Below, in pieces: positions 24,966 to 38,200 of a stretch of DNA of 64,000 nucleotides (positions are counted from its first letter, which is position 1; each line of letters begins with the position of its first letter). Position numbers and translations under genes: made by a program. The stretch comes from Pegea sp. RAD2-039 (Eukaryota > Chordata > Thaliacea > Salpida > Salpidae): positions 186,001 to 250,000 of the forward strand of contig JAQGEQ010000064.1 in assembly GCA_034620365.1 (NCBI GenBank), given 5' to 3'. The notes under the pieces are model-generated. The model was not told where the DNA came from. It was given only the letters and a program-made list of their open reading frames with translations, and did no database searches.

Positions 24966-27900
24966 ATGGATAACTCTAATCTAAATTTACCTTTAGATTT
25001 AGAATATTCTGATGAAACAGTGAGATAGTTTATCTTTTATTATTATAAATATTTTCAAGATTAATAAATTTAAAAATAATAAATCATATCATTAGTAAAT
25101 TAAAACTTTCAAAATAAGTTTTTTTTCAACAATTAATTAATCATTTTTATAAAAGAAATATTTTCTAACAGTTAGATGAAGAAGAATTCAATATTCCGAA
25201 ATGTTCCTTGCCAACTTTAGAGAGTATTCTTGCCGAAGTAAGATTGAAATTTGAAATCTTCAAATAATATCTTCTTTAATTATAGGATGATGATTTCGAA
25301 TCTGCTATTAATTTAGATGACTTCACATCCAACGTGATAAAAGATGACATCTCATCTGCTGCTGGTAATCAAGAATTTCTTGTAACTTAACAGAATTTAA
25401 TTATTTTGAAGGAACTTCTACTAATTTAATTGATGATTACCAACCACCTGAGTTGGAAGCTTTAAAAAATTGGGAAACAACATCCATTGCAAGCAATGAA
25501 AGCAAACCAACAAGGTTTTGAAAGTCTTTAAAATTATCATCTAACTCAAGTTTACTCAGAGAAAAAAAGAAGAAATCAGTTCACGGTTCAGTGATTTCAG
25601 TTGATCGCGTGTCTGTGTTATCTGAATCTTTAACGTCAAATATTGATCGGATTAATGCGGGATCTCCTACAGTGATGGTTTGTAGCAGAAACCCATCAAT
25701 TTTCTTCATCTAATCCTACAATTACATCAGGCTCTTTCTAGTTTTGTAGCTGTTGGTACATCACGTGGTATTGTGATGGTTTTTGGTGAGTTTTTGTTGA
25801 ATGTTGAATGTTGAATCATTGAAGTCTTCTCTAGATTCGAGTCAGAAGCTGAAATCATGTCTTGGAAGTGCTTCAGTGGGCGAGAAATTCGGTGGAGTCA
25901 GCGCTGTGTGTTTCAACTCTGATTCAACTCGATTATTAGCTGGATATTCACGAGGACAAGTTAGGACTCGAACAGATCATTCGTGATTGACAGAAGACTT
26001 TTATAGATACTGATGTATGACGTCACAAACAACAAACTTCTTCGAACAATTACAGATGCTCATCCACCGGGAACAGCTGTTCTTCATGTCAAGGTACGTT
26101 CAACCGGAAACTAATCACGTGACTTCGATTTGTTCGCAGTTCACCGACGATTTGACGCTCGCGGTTTGTAACGACAGCGGAGGTTCCGTGTTTGAGTTGA
26201 ACTTCCGGTAAAATCTTCATCATTTCGAGACTCGATATTATTTTTCATCTTCTAGACGCGTGATGGGAGTTCGGACTTGTGATTCGCGTTGTCTCTTCTC
26301 CGGCAGGTTCGCGACGCTCGATGCAGTTGCCATGACAACCTACAATTGTTCTTTAACAGTCGCGGTGAAGTATGTACGATAGAACCTCTTCATTTTCCAC
26401 CTGCTGTAGCGGATCATCCACTTCGCGATCGTCATCTTCTTGCCATGGGAACGCTAACGAAGGTTCCACTTCACTGATTTCGTGTCTTCCATCTGATCCT
26501 TGAAATCTTCTTCAGATTTTCGTCGTCTCGCTTCGCCCCAAAACAAAAGTCCTCTTCCTGCATCGTTTGGATGTCAGCTGATCTCATATCTGCTCCCAAC
26601 TGATCTTCTTTCATCCACAGATGAACCCGGCTTCCGGTCCACTGTTGTCATGGAAACTGAATCCAAGCAGAATCAACCAATCGCGATTAGAGACGATGTT
26701 GATGTTTGGAAGAGGAGATGTGATCTACTTCTTCCAAGTTAGTTGATGATGATCTGAGATCTAAAGATCAACTTGATCTTCAATTCTAGGTGATTTGTGG
26801 AGGTTTAGAAGATGTAAAATTTGTTCATCTTAGGACTATGAATCTCACTTTTCAAATCATCAATTTTGCTGTCAGTAAAAACATCATAACTTCATCAATT
26901 TCACAAAAATTTCTTCAGTGGATGAATTTACAAACGATTCTATTGGTTGATACAAGAGAGCAGCTACATGTGATTGATGTTGACTCCCAAGAAGATCTTG
27001 AAGTGAAAACAGCTGATCATATCAGTTTAGTTTACAACAACGCCACTTTCAAATCCATAGCAACCGGGAGTAACGTCAGCTTGGCTCTGGTTGGTTACTG
27101 ACCATCAAAACCACTTTTTATGATGTAAATATTGCAGGCGAAGATTGGAGAACATGCTTGTTATGGTTCCCTGGTTTCAAATGGAAGAAAAGTCTTCTTG
27201 TTAGGAACAAGATCGGTTTTTGTTGTTAGTATCAACCACTGGAAAGATCGAATTAACATCGCATTAACTCACTCGCATCAATTTGCTCTTCAAGTAGCTT
27301 TGAGTTTCTACAATGAAAGTGCAAAAGCGGTTGAAGGTCTGTTTGATCAACATCAGGGTCTTATTCTCATCTTATTTCCACTTTTAGGGTTACCACTAGG
27401 TGGCGATGTTCGGCGACAAATCATTTCTGACTTAGTAAGTGATCTTGATTGAGATTTTAGAAGATTAATCTTCTATTGTGTAGATGTTGGATATTCTGGT
27501 TGAATTTGTTGATCTTTCGATGACAACTTTATGTCCTGATAGTGGAAAATTACAAGTATTTCATCAATTAAATTACTTTCTAGTTGTAAGAAGTGATTTT
27601 TAATCAGGTTTTAATCGAATTTTATCGACAAGTTGTTCCTGTCTGCGTGGATCATTGTCTAAATATTGATAGAATTGATATCTTATTTACGAGGTTTAAT
27701 ATTCAACCATCTCTTCTTGTTTCTTTCAAACTATTCATCTAGGATCTACGAAAGATTTAAAGATGATTGTATTTCACATGGATCTTTTCTAGAATGTCTT
27801 GAACCTTATATTTTAAACGATCGAATAAAAACAGTGAATCCTCAAGTTATGAAAGAGTTTATAGAACATTACAGAGCAAAAAGTAACCAGCATGACATCT

Positions 27901-30900
27901 AAACTTTTTCCAATTCATTTTATTTGCAGATATGTTAGAAAGTGTTGAGAAATGTTTACTACATCTCAATGTGGAAAGTTTAGATTTAAATCAAGTAATT
28001 AACTCACTAAATTTTCAATATTTTTAATCTTTTCATACAGGTGATGCATATATGTTGGGGATTTGGTTTATATGATGCAATCATCAGTATCTACAATCGA
28101 GGGATGAAAGATTTTACAACTCCATTTTTAGAACTTCTTTTTATGTTACAAAGTTCTTTAAATTCTTCTAATAATTTAAGTGGTAAAAAATCGATTAAAT
28201 CATGAAAAGAAAACCAATAAAATATTTACAGATAAGATGACAAGTCTTGGTAACAAACTCCTTGTTTATCTGAGTTGTTGTTTAAGTGGTGTTGCTTATC
28301 CTGTTGGTATCCTAGATCCTGAAACATCTACATCTGTTAAAGATCAAGTAATCTTTCTAATCTTTAAATCATGAATTAATGAAGTTGTTTTTTAGATGAT
28401 TGTGACTTTACTCACCCCTTTTATGACTGATAAAGGATTTATTGGGATGTATCCAGTGATCCATACTCTTCTCAAATTCTCCACTAAAGAGCTCTTCAAT
28501 GTCCTCTTCCTCGTTTGTATCTGATCTTCATCATCTTCTCTTTTAACTTTGAGACTCCATAGAGCTTTGGGAGCGATCTTATCCGCCAGGAGCCTTCCCT
28601 GATTCAACAAGTTGTTGATATCTTACTTCAAGTAATGGTTGAGAAGCCAGGATTTACGGTTTGTTGGCTCCTCATCACTTCAACATCCAATGAAGATCTT
28701 TTCAGCCGGAGCAAATTGGATTACTCTTCACTTTCTTAGCTCGTCAATCAGCTCGTCAAAAAACTCCTCTTCATCTAACTTCTCTCTTACGCCAGCAAGT
28801 GGTGGAATTCCTCACGACACCTAGTGATAACGGAACAATCCACGAAGAACGCCAACAAGTGATGAAAAGATGAATTTGGTCTTTCATTAAGATCTTTTAA
28901 ATAGGCTCTCATTGAATTACTTCGTTGTGGAGTGATTGTTGATGAGAATTCCTTGCGTCTTGTGTCCCTAGCTGAAAGAGCATCGTTTTTTAAGGTCTTG
29001 AAGATCTTGCATGAGCAGAAGAGAAGATATGATCAAGTCTTCTTAGCTTATCTTCGGGATACTTCACAGGGAGTTAGTAAAGGTCTGATTTGGATGTTTT
29101 ACTAAATCTTCATTTTCAGAGTGATGTCTTTAAATTCATCACTGACTCCTTTTCAAGCTCTCTGATTAATGAAGAAGAGAAGACACAGATCAAGATCAAA
29201 GTGATTGAACACATCTGCGTGAGTTCTTCTTCTTCTGATCTTTAATCTTCATCATCTTCTTATCTTTTAAGGATCTTATCAAGATTGATAGTTGTAAAAC
29301 TGCTTTCATCTTCATCGAGGTCCTACACGAAAAAGTTCAATTAATCACAGAAAAACTTCGAGTAAATCTTTCTAACATCTTTAAGATGCAGATCTCATTC
29401 TTTTATCTTCTTTAGGAGGATCCCAAAATGCTCTTTAACTTTTTAAGAGGATTATTTGAGAAAAATAAATCCACTTTAAACGATGTTGTCGGTTTTTCAA
29501 TGGAAACTCATTTTGGTAAGTTCTCGGCCATTTCTGTCAAAGTCCAAATTGTTGTGTTTCAGGAGAAGATACAGAAGAAGATGCAAGATCCTCAACTTTT
29601 ACAGAAGATCCTCATCTCAGTGAGATGTATCTCGACTTATTATGTCGATTTGATTCTGAAAAAGTCCTCGCTTTTGTCACTAACTCTTCATCTATTCGAA
29701 TCCAAAACGCTCTCGAAGTAATCCAATTACATCATCACGCGTTTGTGACGTCATCACTTCTTTGTAGATTGTTTTACGTAATCGAGTGGATGACGCAAGC
29801 GCTTTTTTACTTGAAAAGAACAATGACGTCAGCGCCGCGTTTAATATTTTAAAAGGAGTTTTTAAAGAGAAGTTAGATTTGCTAGATGATGTTGGTGAAG
29901 GTATTTGAAAAACGATCCAAAGAAGTTGATCTTTTCATCCTATCTTTTAAAGATCAAGATCTCGTGGAAGATGCTGTGAAGACTTCTATGATGAAAGTCA
30001 TCGTTTTTTGTCAACGAAACTCGAAGAAAATGATCGAAAAGCAACGAGAGGTAGTGCCCTCTAGTGGTGACATTTTTTCTTCTACTTTTTGTTTAGAAAC
30101 TCTGGTTTTCTCTTCTTGATATTGTGATGAAGCCACGAGAAGGTTCTGATCAACAAATCTTCTATAAAAGTCTTGCGAAACAGATCTTAAATTCAATGAT
30201 TGGACATACAAGTTTATCTAATATTCTGCAAAAAATTATCCAGGTTTTTACACTTTCGCCAAATTTTCCTTTTTTTTAATTTTATTTTTAGAATCCAATT
30301 TATAAAAGTGGAGAATTCAGTGAAATTAAAAACTTGTTAATTGGAATGCTGGAAACTTATCAATATGAAAAAACTTTGATTGGAACAACTCTACATTTGT
30401 TATCTCGGTAATTATCCACAAAATTGTCTTTAAGATCAACTTCTTGCAGATTAAAATATTCTCTTTGTTGATAATCAAATAAATCAGCGGTGAAAATAAG
30501 ATTTTTAAGAGAATCTGGCTTCTAGCAAATTTGGCTTTTAGTAAATCTGACTTTTAGTAAATCTGGCTTTTAGTAAATTTGGCTTTTAGTAAAACTGGCT
30601 TTTAGTGAATCTGGCTTTTAGTAAATTTGGCTTTTAGTAAATCTGGCTTTTAGTAAATTTGGCTTTTAGTAAAACTGGCTTTTAGTGAATCTGGCTTTTA
30701 GTAAATTTGGCTTTTAGTAAATCTGGCTTTTAGTAAATTTGGCTTTTAGTAAAACTGGCTTTTAGTGAATCTGGCTTTTAGTAAATCTGGCTTTTAGTAA
30801 ATTTGACTTTTAGTAAATCTGGCTTCTAGTAAATTTAGCTTTTAGTAAATTTGGCTTATAGTGAATCTGACTTTTAGTAAATCTGGCTTTTAGTAAATTT

Positions 30901-32227
30901 GACTTTTAGTAAATCTGGCTTTTAGTAAATTTGGCTTTTAGTGAATCTGGCTTTTAGTAAATCTGGCTTCTAGTAAATTTGGCTTTTAGTAAATCTAGTT
31001 TTTAGTAAATCTGGCTTTTAGTAAATCTGGCTTTTAGTAAATTTGGCTTTTAGTAAATTTGACTCTTAGTAAATCTGGCTTTTAGTAAATTTGGCTTTTA
31101 GTAAATTTGGCTTTTAGTGAATCTGGCTTTTAGTAAATCTGGCTTTTAGTAAATCTGGCTTTTAGTAAATTTGGCTTTTAGTAAATTTGGCTTTTAGTGA
31201 ATCTGGCTTTTAGTAAATCTGGCTTTTAATAAATTTGACTCTTAGTAAATCTGGCTTTTAGTAAATCTGGCTTTTAGTAAATCTGGCTTTTAGTAAATCT
31301 GGCTTTTAGTGAATGTGGCTTTTAGTAAATTTGGCTCTTAGTAAATCTGGCTTTTAGTAAATCTGGCTTTTAGTAAATCTGGCTTTTAGTAAATCTGGCT
31401 TTTAGTAAATTTGGCTTTTAGTAAATTTGGCTTTTAGTAAATCTGGCTTTTAGTAAATCTGGCTTTTAGTAAATCTGGCTTTTAGTAAATTTGGCTTTTA
31501 GTAAATTTGACTCTTAGCAAATCTGGCTTTTAGTAAATCTGGCTTTTAGTAAATTTGGCTTTTAGTAGAGATAATTAAAATCTAAGAGTTGGCAATAGTA
31601 GATCATGGGTATAAGACAAAAATTTATCTTTGTATTGTAAAGACCACTTAATTAAATAATTAGAAAAATGAGTTAATTTAATCAAAAATTTTTCTTTTAA
31701 CATCTTATAGAGATCGCTACAATTCTCTTCATCAACTGAAGTCTGATCTTTCTTACGGGATCGCTCCACGTTCTCAATATTGTGCTCTTTGCAGAAATCC
31801 CTTATTACATGCTTCATCAGTTATCAATGAAACGCAAAAAATGGTCATTTTCAGGTTTGGCTTCAACCACAACTTCACTTTAGTAATTGGAATAATTTAA
31901 AAATTAGCTTTGGAACTCAGTATCATTGTGATTGTTTATCAAAAGATATCTCACCGCAGCTCAATTATGTAGAGAAAGATAAGCTTTTATTTACTATGCA
32001 AGGCAAGAAAGATACGAGGGGAAAAGGCGAAATTGGGTTTTTACCGACTGTCATCCATAACCAGGTGATAATTGATAACTTAAATTTGAAAATTCACTAA
32101 AAAAATATTTCATTTGTTTTTGTAGTATAAAGAATCAAGACCAAAATCAAATTCCATCAAATTGTTGGATGATTTTGAAGAAAAAAAATTTAGTCTTAAT
32201 CTTAAACATCCATCAATTTCATTCTAA
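24966..32227 (+). CDS. VPS8: VPS8, CORVET endosomal tethering subunit
   Basis: About 38 exons encode roughly 1350 aa (human VPS8 is about 1430). First and last exons are 24966-25019 and 32126-32227; others are at, for example, 25172-25237, 25286-25364, 26919-27089, 27138-27336, 29768-29900, 30097-30243, 30292-30407, 31711-31854 and 31908-32064. VPS8 is the Rab5-effector subunit of the CORVET complex, which tethers early endosomes. The order matches the family: an acidic N-terminus with TLESIL, a WD40-type beta-propeller (VAVGTSRG, AVCNDSGGSVFEL, RGEVCTIEPLH), then a long alpha-solenoid clathrin-heavy-chain-repeat region (HGSFLECLEPYIL, GNKLLVYLSCCLSG, LLFTFLARQ), and a C-terminal RING remnant starting QYCALC. 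The intron before the RING exon holds the 16-bp repeat array. The boundary near 28513-28589 is uncertain. The RING lacks several zinc ligands and the final CxxC. Confidence 0.93.
27393..27406 (+). promoter_or_regulatory. CTCF-core-like motif inside a VPS8 exon
   Basis: CCACTAGGTGGCGA fits the vertebrate CTCF core consensus CCASYAGRKGGCRS at all but the last position. It is also coding, in exon 17 (residues L-P-L-G-G-D), so the match may be incidental. Its orientation faces the second match at 30054. Confidence 0.2.
30054..30067 (-). promoter_or_regulatory. CTCF-core-like motif in a VPS8 intron
   Basis: The reverse complement reads CCACTAGAGGGCAC, matching the CTCF core consensus CCASYAGRKGGCRS at every position. 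It lies at the start of a 46-nt intron, so it is not constrained by coding. With the plus-strand site at 27393 it forms a convergent pair 2.7 kb apart. Confidence 0.3.
30512..31567 (+). repeat. 16-bp minisatellite, about 66 copies, in a VPS8 intron
   Basis: A tandem array of the unit GGCTTTTAGTAAATCT and close variants (TTT for TCT, GAA for AAA, GACT for GGCT) fills most of the 1.3-kb intron between the exons ending at 30407 and starting at 31711. In the first part, a variant unit with GTAAAACTGG recurs every 80 bp, so five-unit blocks have been duplicated as a higher-order repeat. Every unit contains CTTTTAG, which looks like a 3' splice site, overlapping GTAAAT, which looks like a 5' splice site. 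It is the only large tandem array in the window. Confidence 0.95.
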
Positions 32228-32241
32228 GATTTTCAATGTGC

Positions 32242-32247
32242 AATAAA
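32242..32247 (+). terminator. Poly(A) signal candidate for VPS8
   Basis: AATAAA lies 15 nt downstream of the VPS8 stop codon, giving a very short 3' untranslated region if used. Confidence 0.5.
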
Positions 32248-35200
32248 TTCATCTGAATTGATTAAAGATTAAATTAAAAAAAGAAAATATTTTCTACAAT
32301 TTAGTTAAAAATCAATTATAATTTTTGATTAAAGTAGTTTAAATCAGTTTGTAATTCCTTATAAGGTATTATTTAAAGAGTTTTTATGCTAATTAGATTA
32401 AGTTTTTAAAAAGTTTCTTTTAATAATTACAGTTTGCGCAAAATAAGTATTACTGTTCAAAAAGGATAAGATTTATCATCGAATCGAAATTATTGAAATT
32501 TTTGAAAATTATTTTCAAAAATTTGTTTATTTAACTAAAAAAATGATTTTAAAAAGAAATCTTCAAACTGATCTCTTTAAAAATCAGCAAAATTCATTTT
32601 TTCGAGAATATTTTTGAGAAGAAAGTTTGAAAATTGGCTTTTCAAACTGATTGAGTTGTAAGATCACCAACTTTATAAGCTTTAAAGTTAATTGAGAAAA
32701 ATCTTCAGACTTTTATATAAGAGTTAAAAATCTTTTACAACTAATTACCCTAACCTTCAGTAACCTTTCAACATACAGTAGTTGTTATCTAAATACTTAA
32801 AGTTTTAGATTACATATGATAGGTGGATTGATTTTGTGATATTTTCAATTTATTTCACTACCAACACTTTTCAAATATTCAAGCAACTATCTTTTTAATT
32901 AGATTATCAACAAGTTTATTAGGTTTTTTCTGTTTCTAGGTTTTTTCTGTATTTTTTTACATTTTAATTCCTTCAAATAACTCCAAAAATCAAAAGTATA
33001 AAAACTGATTAATATTAGAAACAGTAAATTTGAATTTTCGAAATATTTTATATTAATTTTGATTAATTAATTTTGTTAACAGCTGTTATTTGTGTTAAGA
33101 CAATTTTATGTATGTTTAAATAGTCTGCTATTAACCTAAAAGCATAAATTGTTTCAAAATATTTTAAAGAAAAACCAAACAGTTGTTTAAAGAACCTTTT
33201 TATTTATAATATTTAGTTTATATCAAATTTTTCCAAAAATACCGCTACAAGTAAAAAGAAACACAAATTTTCAGTTAATGCTTTTTATCATATAATCAAT
33301 AAAATTATGAAAAATTGTTGAATCAGTTTAAATTTTAATGTCTTTAGTGATATGATTACATTTTAGTAGTTTATTTGTTTATCTAAAACTTTTTATACAC
33401 ATATAAACTTTTTCACATAAAACTTAAAACAAACTTTTAATATTAATTCATAAAAATAGTAAATACTTGTTTATATTTCATAAAACTTTTATAAAACAAT
33501 ATTCAGAGGTTATTAAAAACGAAATTATTGAGTCATCATCATTTAAATGCTGTAAAAAAGTGACAGATTATATTCAAATTAGCTTCTGATATCAAATCCT
33601 TTTAAAGAAGATGTTACAACAATTCTTTGTTATATTATTCTTATTATTCAATGAATTAAACAGAAAAGATAAAAAAATAAGAAAATCATTTCGAATTTCT
33701 ATATTTTAACGAAAGAATTACAAATAAATGACCTCACTTGTATAGGAGCGTTACAGAACTTTCAGGTAGACACGTTCATACTCATTTCAAATAATTCCAT
33801 AAAAATTTGGAGCTTTGTAACTAAATTACAATCACACCGGATTTTCAATATCAGGAAAATGATGCATTATATGAGTTTAAAAAGATGATTTCATAAAAAG
33901 TTGTTTTAGTTTCGCATCAAACAATTAATTCAATAATTAAATCATATGTGATTTTAAGAAAATGTTTGTCATTTGAAATAATAATATAAAAATTAATGGA
34001 TTGCTTTTAAAAATCAATTGTATAAAATATAGTTGTTTAAACCAATAGGAAAGTTTGAATGTAAGTAAAGTAAACTTTAAGAATGATAAAAGAAAGTTTG
34101 TGTAGCTTATACTTGTAACAATTTGGTATAAAATGTTTAAAACATTTATTTATTACTGATTTAAACCATTTAAATTTCTATCATGATTTAGATCAACAGA
34201 TATTTATCCAGTTTAATAATTTATTATAAAATAAGCAACATAATAACTTTATATTTATTCAATACTATTCTATTATCATCATAAAACTATTAGCAATAAG
34301 TTAGAAAAAATCATATTTCTTACTATAAATTAAAAATATTTTTTGATAATTTTAAATTTATTTAAAAGATTTGAATCTATTATACAAATACTCGTAAAAA
34401 ATTGAATCTTTTATACCTGATTCTATCATATTTACTTTTCAATTACAGATGAGTTACATTCATAAATTTGTTGAATACTCATTTACTACACATAATAAAA
34501 AAGATTTATTTAATAAATAATTTGTTAAAATAAATAATTTCTAAAGTATCTCAGCTAATTAACTTCTAAATCTAGATCTCTTTCTTTAGTTGTAAATATG
34601 AAATCAGTTTACATAAAAATTTTTTTTAATTGGCGTTTTTTCCGGTTCTTTTTTGTGTTGATTGTTAATAATCAAGTGATTAAAAACTGTCAGTGAATAA
34701 ACTTTCTTTTAAAAGTTATTATAAAGCTGTATAATCAAACATTTGATGCTTACTATTTGAGGACAACAACTTGGAGTTTTCAAAATAGTAAATAAAAAAT
34801 AAATTTAGCTTTTATTAAGATCTATTTATTCATATTTGAGTTTAGATTAAAATTTGTGTAATTAGATATTTATTTGTGAAAAATTGGCTCTACAGGAAAT
34901 AGTTTAAAACATTTTTTCTCGTTTTTCATCAGACATAAATAACATCTCAATGTACTTTACTAAATCAACTTTTCTGTCTTGATTGGTTTCACAATCTCTG
35001 CTTATTTCATAAACTATTTGAATATCTTAGCTGACTATAAAAAAATCTGTTTCTTACTCTAAAGATAATTTATCAACTTGTAATAAAATTTCAGTTTATT
35101 TGCAGCGTATACAAAAAGTAGAACGAAAAAAAGGTTTTGAAGTTTTAAGCTGATACAAGCAAAGTTCTCTTGATCAAAATTAGAATTATTTAATACTTGT

Positions 35201-38200
35201 AATAACTCGCTAAGAAATTTTTAAAAGATTCTCACGTACCAGCTTATTACTCGAAGTTTTTAGCTGACTTGATTTTTATAACACTCAAAAATCAGATATC
35301 TTTATATTAGCTTTTTTTCAATCATCTAACTTCAAACATTTTGATATCTAAAAGAGGCAGCCATTAATCAAAGATTTTATCAAACTTAAAGAATCATTGA
35401 CATGTCAATCATTTTCAAATCTTTTAATTTGAGTCAGAGTTATTTTAAATATTTGAGTACTATTACGGTCTTTGTCTATATCAGTATATTTTGTAGCAAG
35501 TATTTTGTTTAAAGTCAAAACATAGCTGTCTAAAAAACGTTTCAATATCTCACTGAATCTACAAAAATAATCTCAAATTACATTTTAAGAAATATTTTAA
35601 AGATTGAAAATTATTTTAAATAAGATTGATCATTTTCAACAAATTGTATCAAATTTCTGCAAACTTTTAGTTTCTTCAATTTTCTATCAAATTTCGTTTT
35701 AGTTTAAAACTTTGGTTAGTTTTATAAAGACTTCTAATTAAAACATTAATTTCTGATTTAAAATAAAATGATTATTTATTCGTTTGCTTCGATATATTTA
35801 TTTATAAAGATTTAATTTCTTCAATAAACTTGTCGTAATTATTTATATAAACAAATTATTGAAATACAAACAAGACAGGATTTTTATTTTGTTATGTTAG
35901 TATAGATGAATTTCAATTTTGAGCAATCATTAGAAGTTTATGAACATTTTTATTAACTTAAAAACTCAGAAAAACTAAAGTAGTCAAATGTTATTACTGG
36001 ACAAATAATATTCTGTAAAACTTAAACATTAAATAAACAATTAAAAGTTTTCAAAGTAAACAAAATATATTTTTCAAATTTATACTAATTAAATTAGATT
36101 TCAAAAAACTATTTTTTAAAGATTCAACTTTGATAATCGTTTAATATAAAACGGCTTAGGTAGTTGTTAAGTGGATAAAAGGGTTTAATCTTCAGAAAAA
36201 TTAAAATATCTCAAAATTTCTTATATAGTATTAAACTTATGTATGATTAAGTTTGAACTAGCAACAGTGGATTCACTTGCAACAGTAAGTTGATGCGTCT
36301 TTAGAAGATCTCAGCTTTGTTTATATTTTGTTATGGAAATAGTTTTCATCAAAAAGTGATTCATAAAAACAACTTTATATTTTTTGTTAGAAACTGATTG
36401 TTTTCTGATTGAGTTCCTGCAGACTATCGACCTTATAAAAAGATAAGGTGATTAATGAAACATCTGTTTCCTGATACTAAACACCTTTTTATTACAAATC
36501 GACTAGAAAAACTGGTAGTTAAAACATTTGTAGGAAGTATTTCTGTAGATTCACAAAATTCCAGGTTATTCAGCGAGACACTGATTGTCAATAGCCGTCC
36601 AATAGCGTTGTTGATACAAATTAATTGTTTCTAATTTTGAACAAGGTGCTTTTTAACTTGTAGAAATATTTCTTTAATTAAAACAAAGTTTATTTCATTC
36701 ATTAATTAAAATTGTTTTAAGATTCAAAATTAATTGATTGAATATTTTAAATATGAATTTGTGAAAGTAGCAAATAACGAATCACTTTGAATTTTTGAGT
36801 CTTTCTGATTAATTTAACTGAAAATTTCTATATAATCAATATACTTTATAATTTCATCTAACAATTTTCTGAATGACATAATCCTACTTCAAAGATAAAA
36901 GAATCTTGAAGCTTTCATCTGTAAAAATTGATTTGAAAATTATTTGATTCAATAAATCATTTTGTAAAATATTTTTGTTTAAAATTACGAAATTCAGATA
37001 AAAGAGTTTGTTGTTCTCAAGATTTGATTTTGAAAATTTGTGGAGCAAAGACTTTTTGATAATGTTATGATCTACTGATCTTAATCACGTGACTTCTGAC
37101 GTAATGGACTCCATGGAGGTATTTTGTGGTTTGGAGCAAATTTGAAATATTTATTTACTTATTTAACGTTGGGAAACACCGGAAGCTAGCTGTTTGCAAA
37201 CTTTTGATAATATTATGATAAATTATATTATTATTATTAAATTATGATAAATGTGTTCGAAGAAAACAAATAAAGATAATAATTATCATCAATATTTTAT
37301 CAAAATATTTCCGAATTAAAAAAGTCTAAAATTTGTTTCAAATTTTGAAGATAACCCAAAAAAGCCAGAATCTTTTTAATTTAGATTCTTAAAAATCAAC
37401 TTTTCGATGTTAGCTTTATAGATGAATTGAATTCCAGAGAAATTTTTATAAAAATCTTTCTAAGTTTTTCGGAGTTTCTCTCTACTCTGCTTGAAACAAT
37501 TTCTGTTAAAGACATCAGCAGATATAAACTGAAACCTGTACACTTGTTTGTTGTAATTCTATTGTTCAGCAACATATATCAACTAGCTTAATGTAGCTTT
37601 ATAAGTTTGCTTTAAACTACAGATAGAAAATAGAGAATCATTTCCAACAAAAACTGTTAATTGATTACAAAATAATTTTCATCATTAAATTCATCAACTG
37701 AGAGAAAGGTTCAGGTGATTTTCAAAGAATCTTTCCATCCTCTCTCTGTATCTTCATCTCTTTCGCTTCTAGTCCTTCTGTGTCATCAACAACCAGCAAA
37801 TTTTCTCGATTATAGATCTAAAGTTTCAATTTTTGTTGAAAATGCTACTAAGACATCAACAGAATTTTTTTGAAGTATTTTAACCATATGCTTCATCTGT
37901 AAAAATTTATGACTTTCTATAAGTTTTACCAAAAAGAAAATTTTATTAGAAGGTATGTTTACAAACCTCCCAAAAGAGAATAGTTTGAAGAGATAAAAAG
38001 AAGAAACAAACTTATTAGCTTTAATCATAAAAAGTTTACCATCTACACTTGTTTATTTATTTACTAAAATTAATCTTAATAAATTCAGATTTATTTCAAT
38101 TAAACAACAAATCCAAAAATTACCGCAAACTTATTTTTGAGGTAATAACAAGAAGAATATATTTAGTGTTAAATACAAACTTACTAAAAAATGTTATTTC

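Noticed and set aside
26289-26477. 62-codon plus frame overlapping VPS8 WD40 exons
   Set aside because: It crosses the 26307-26359 intron in the wrong frame for its first part; the coding portion is already in the VPS8 model.
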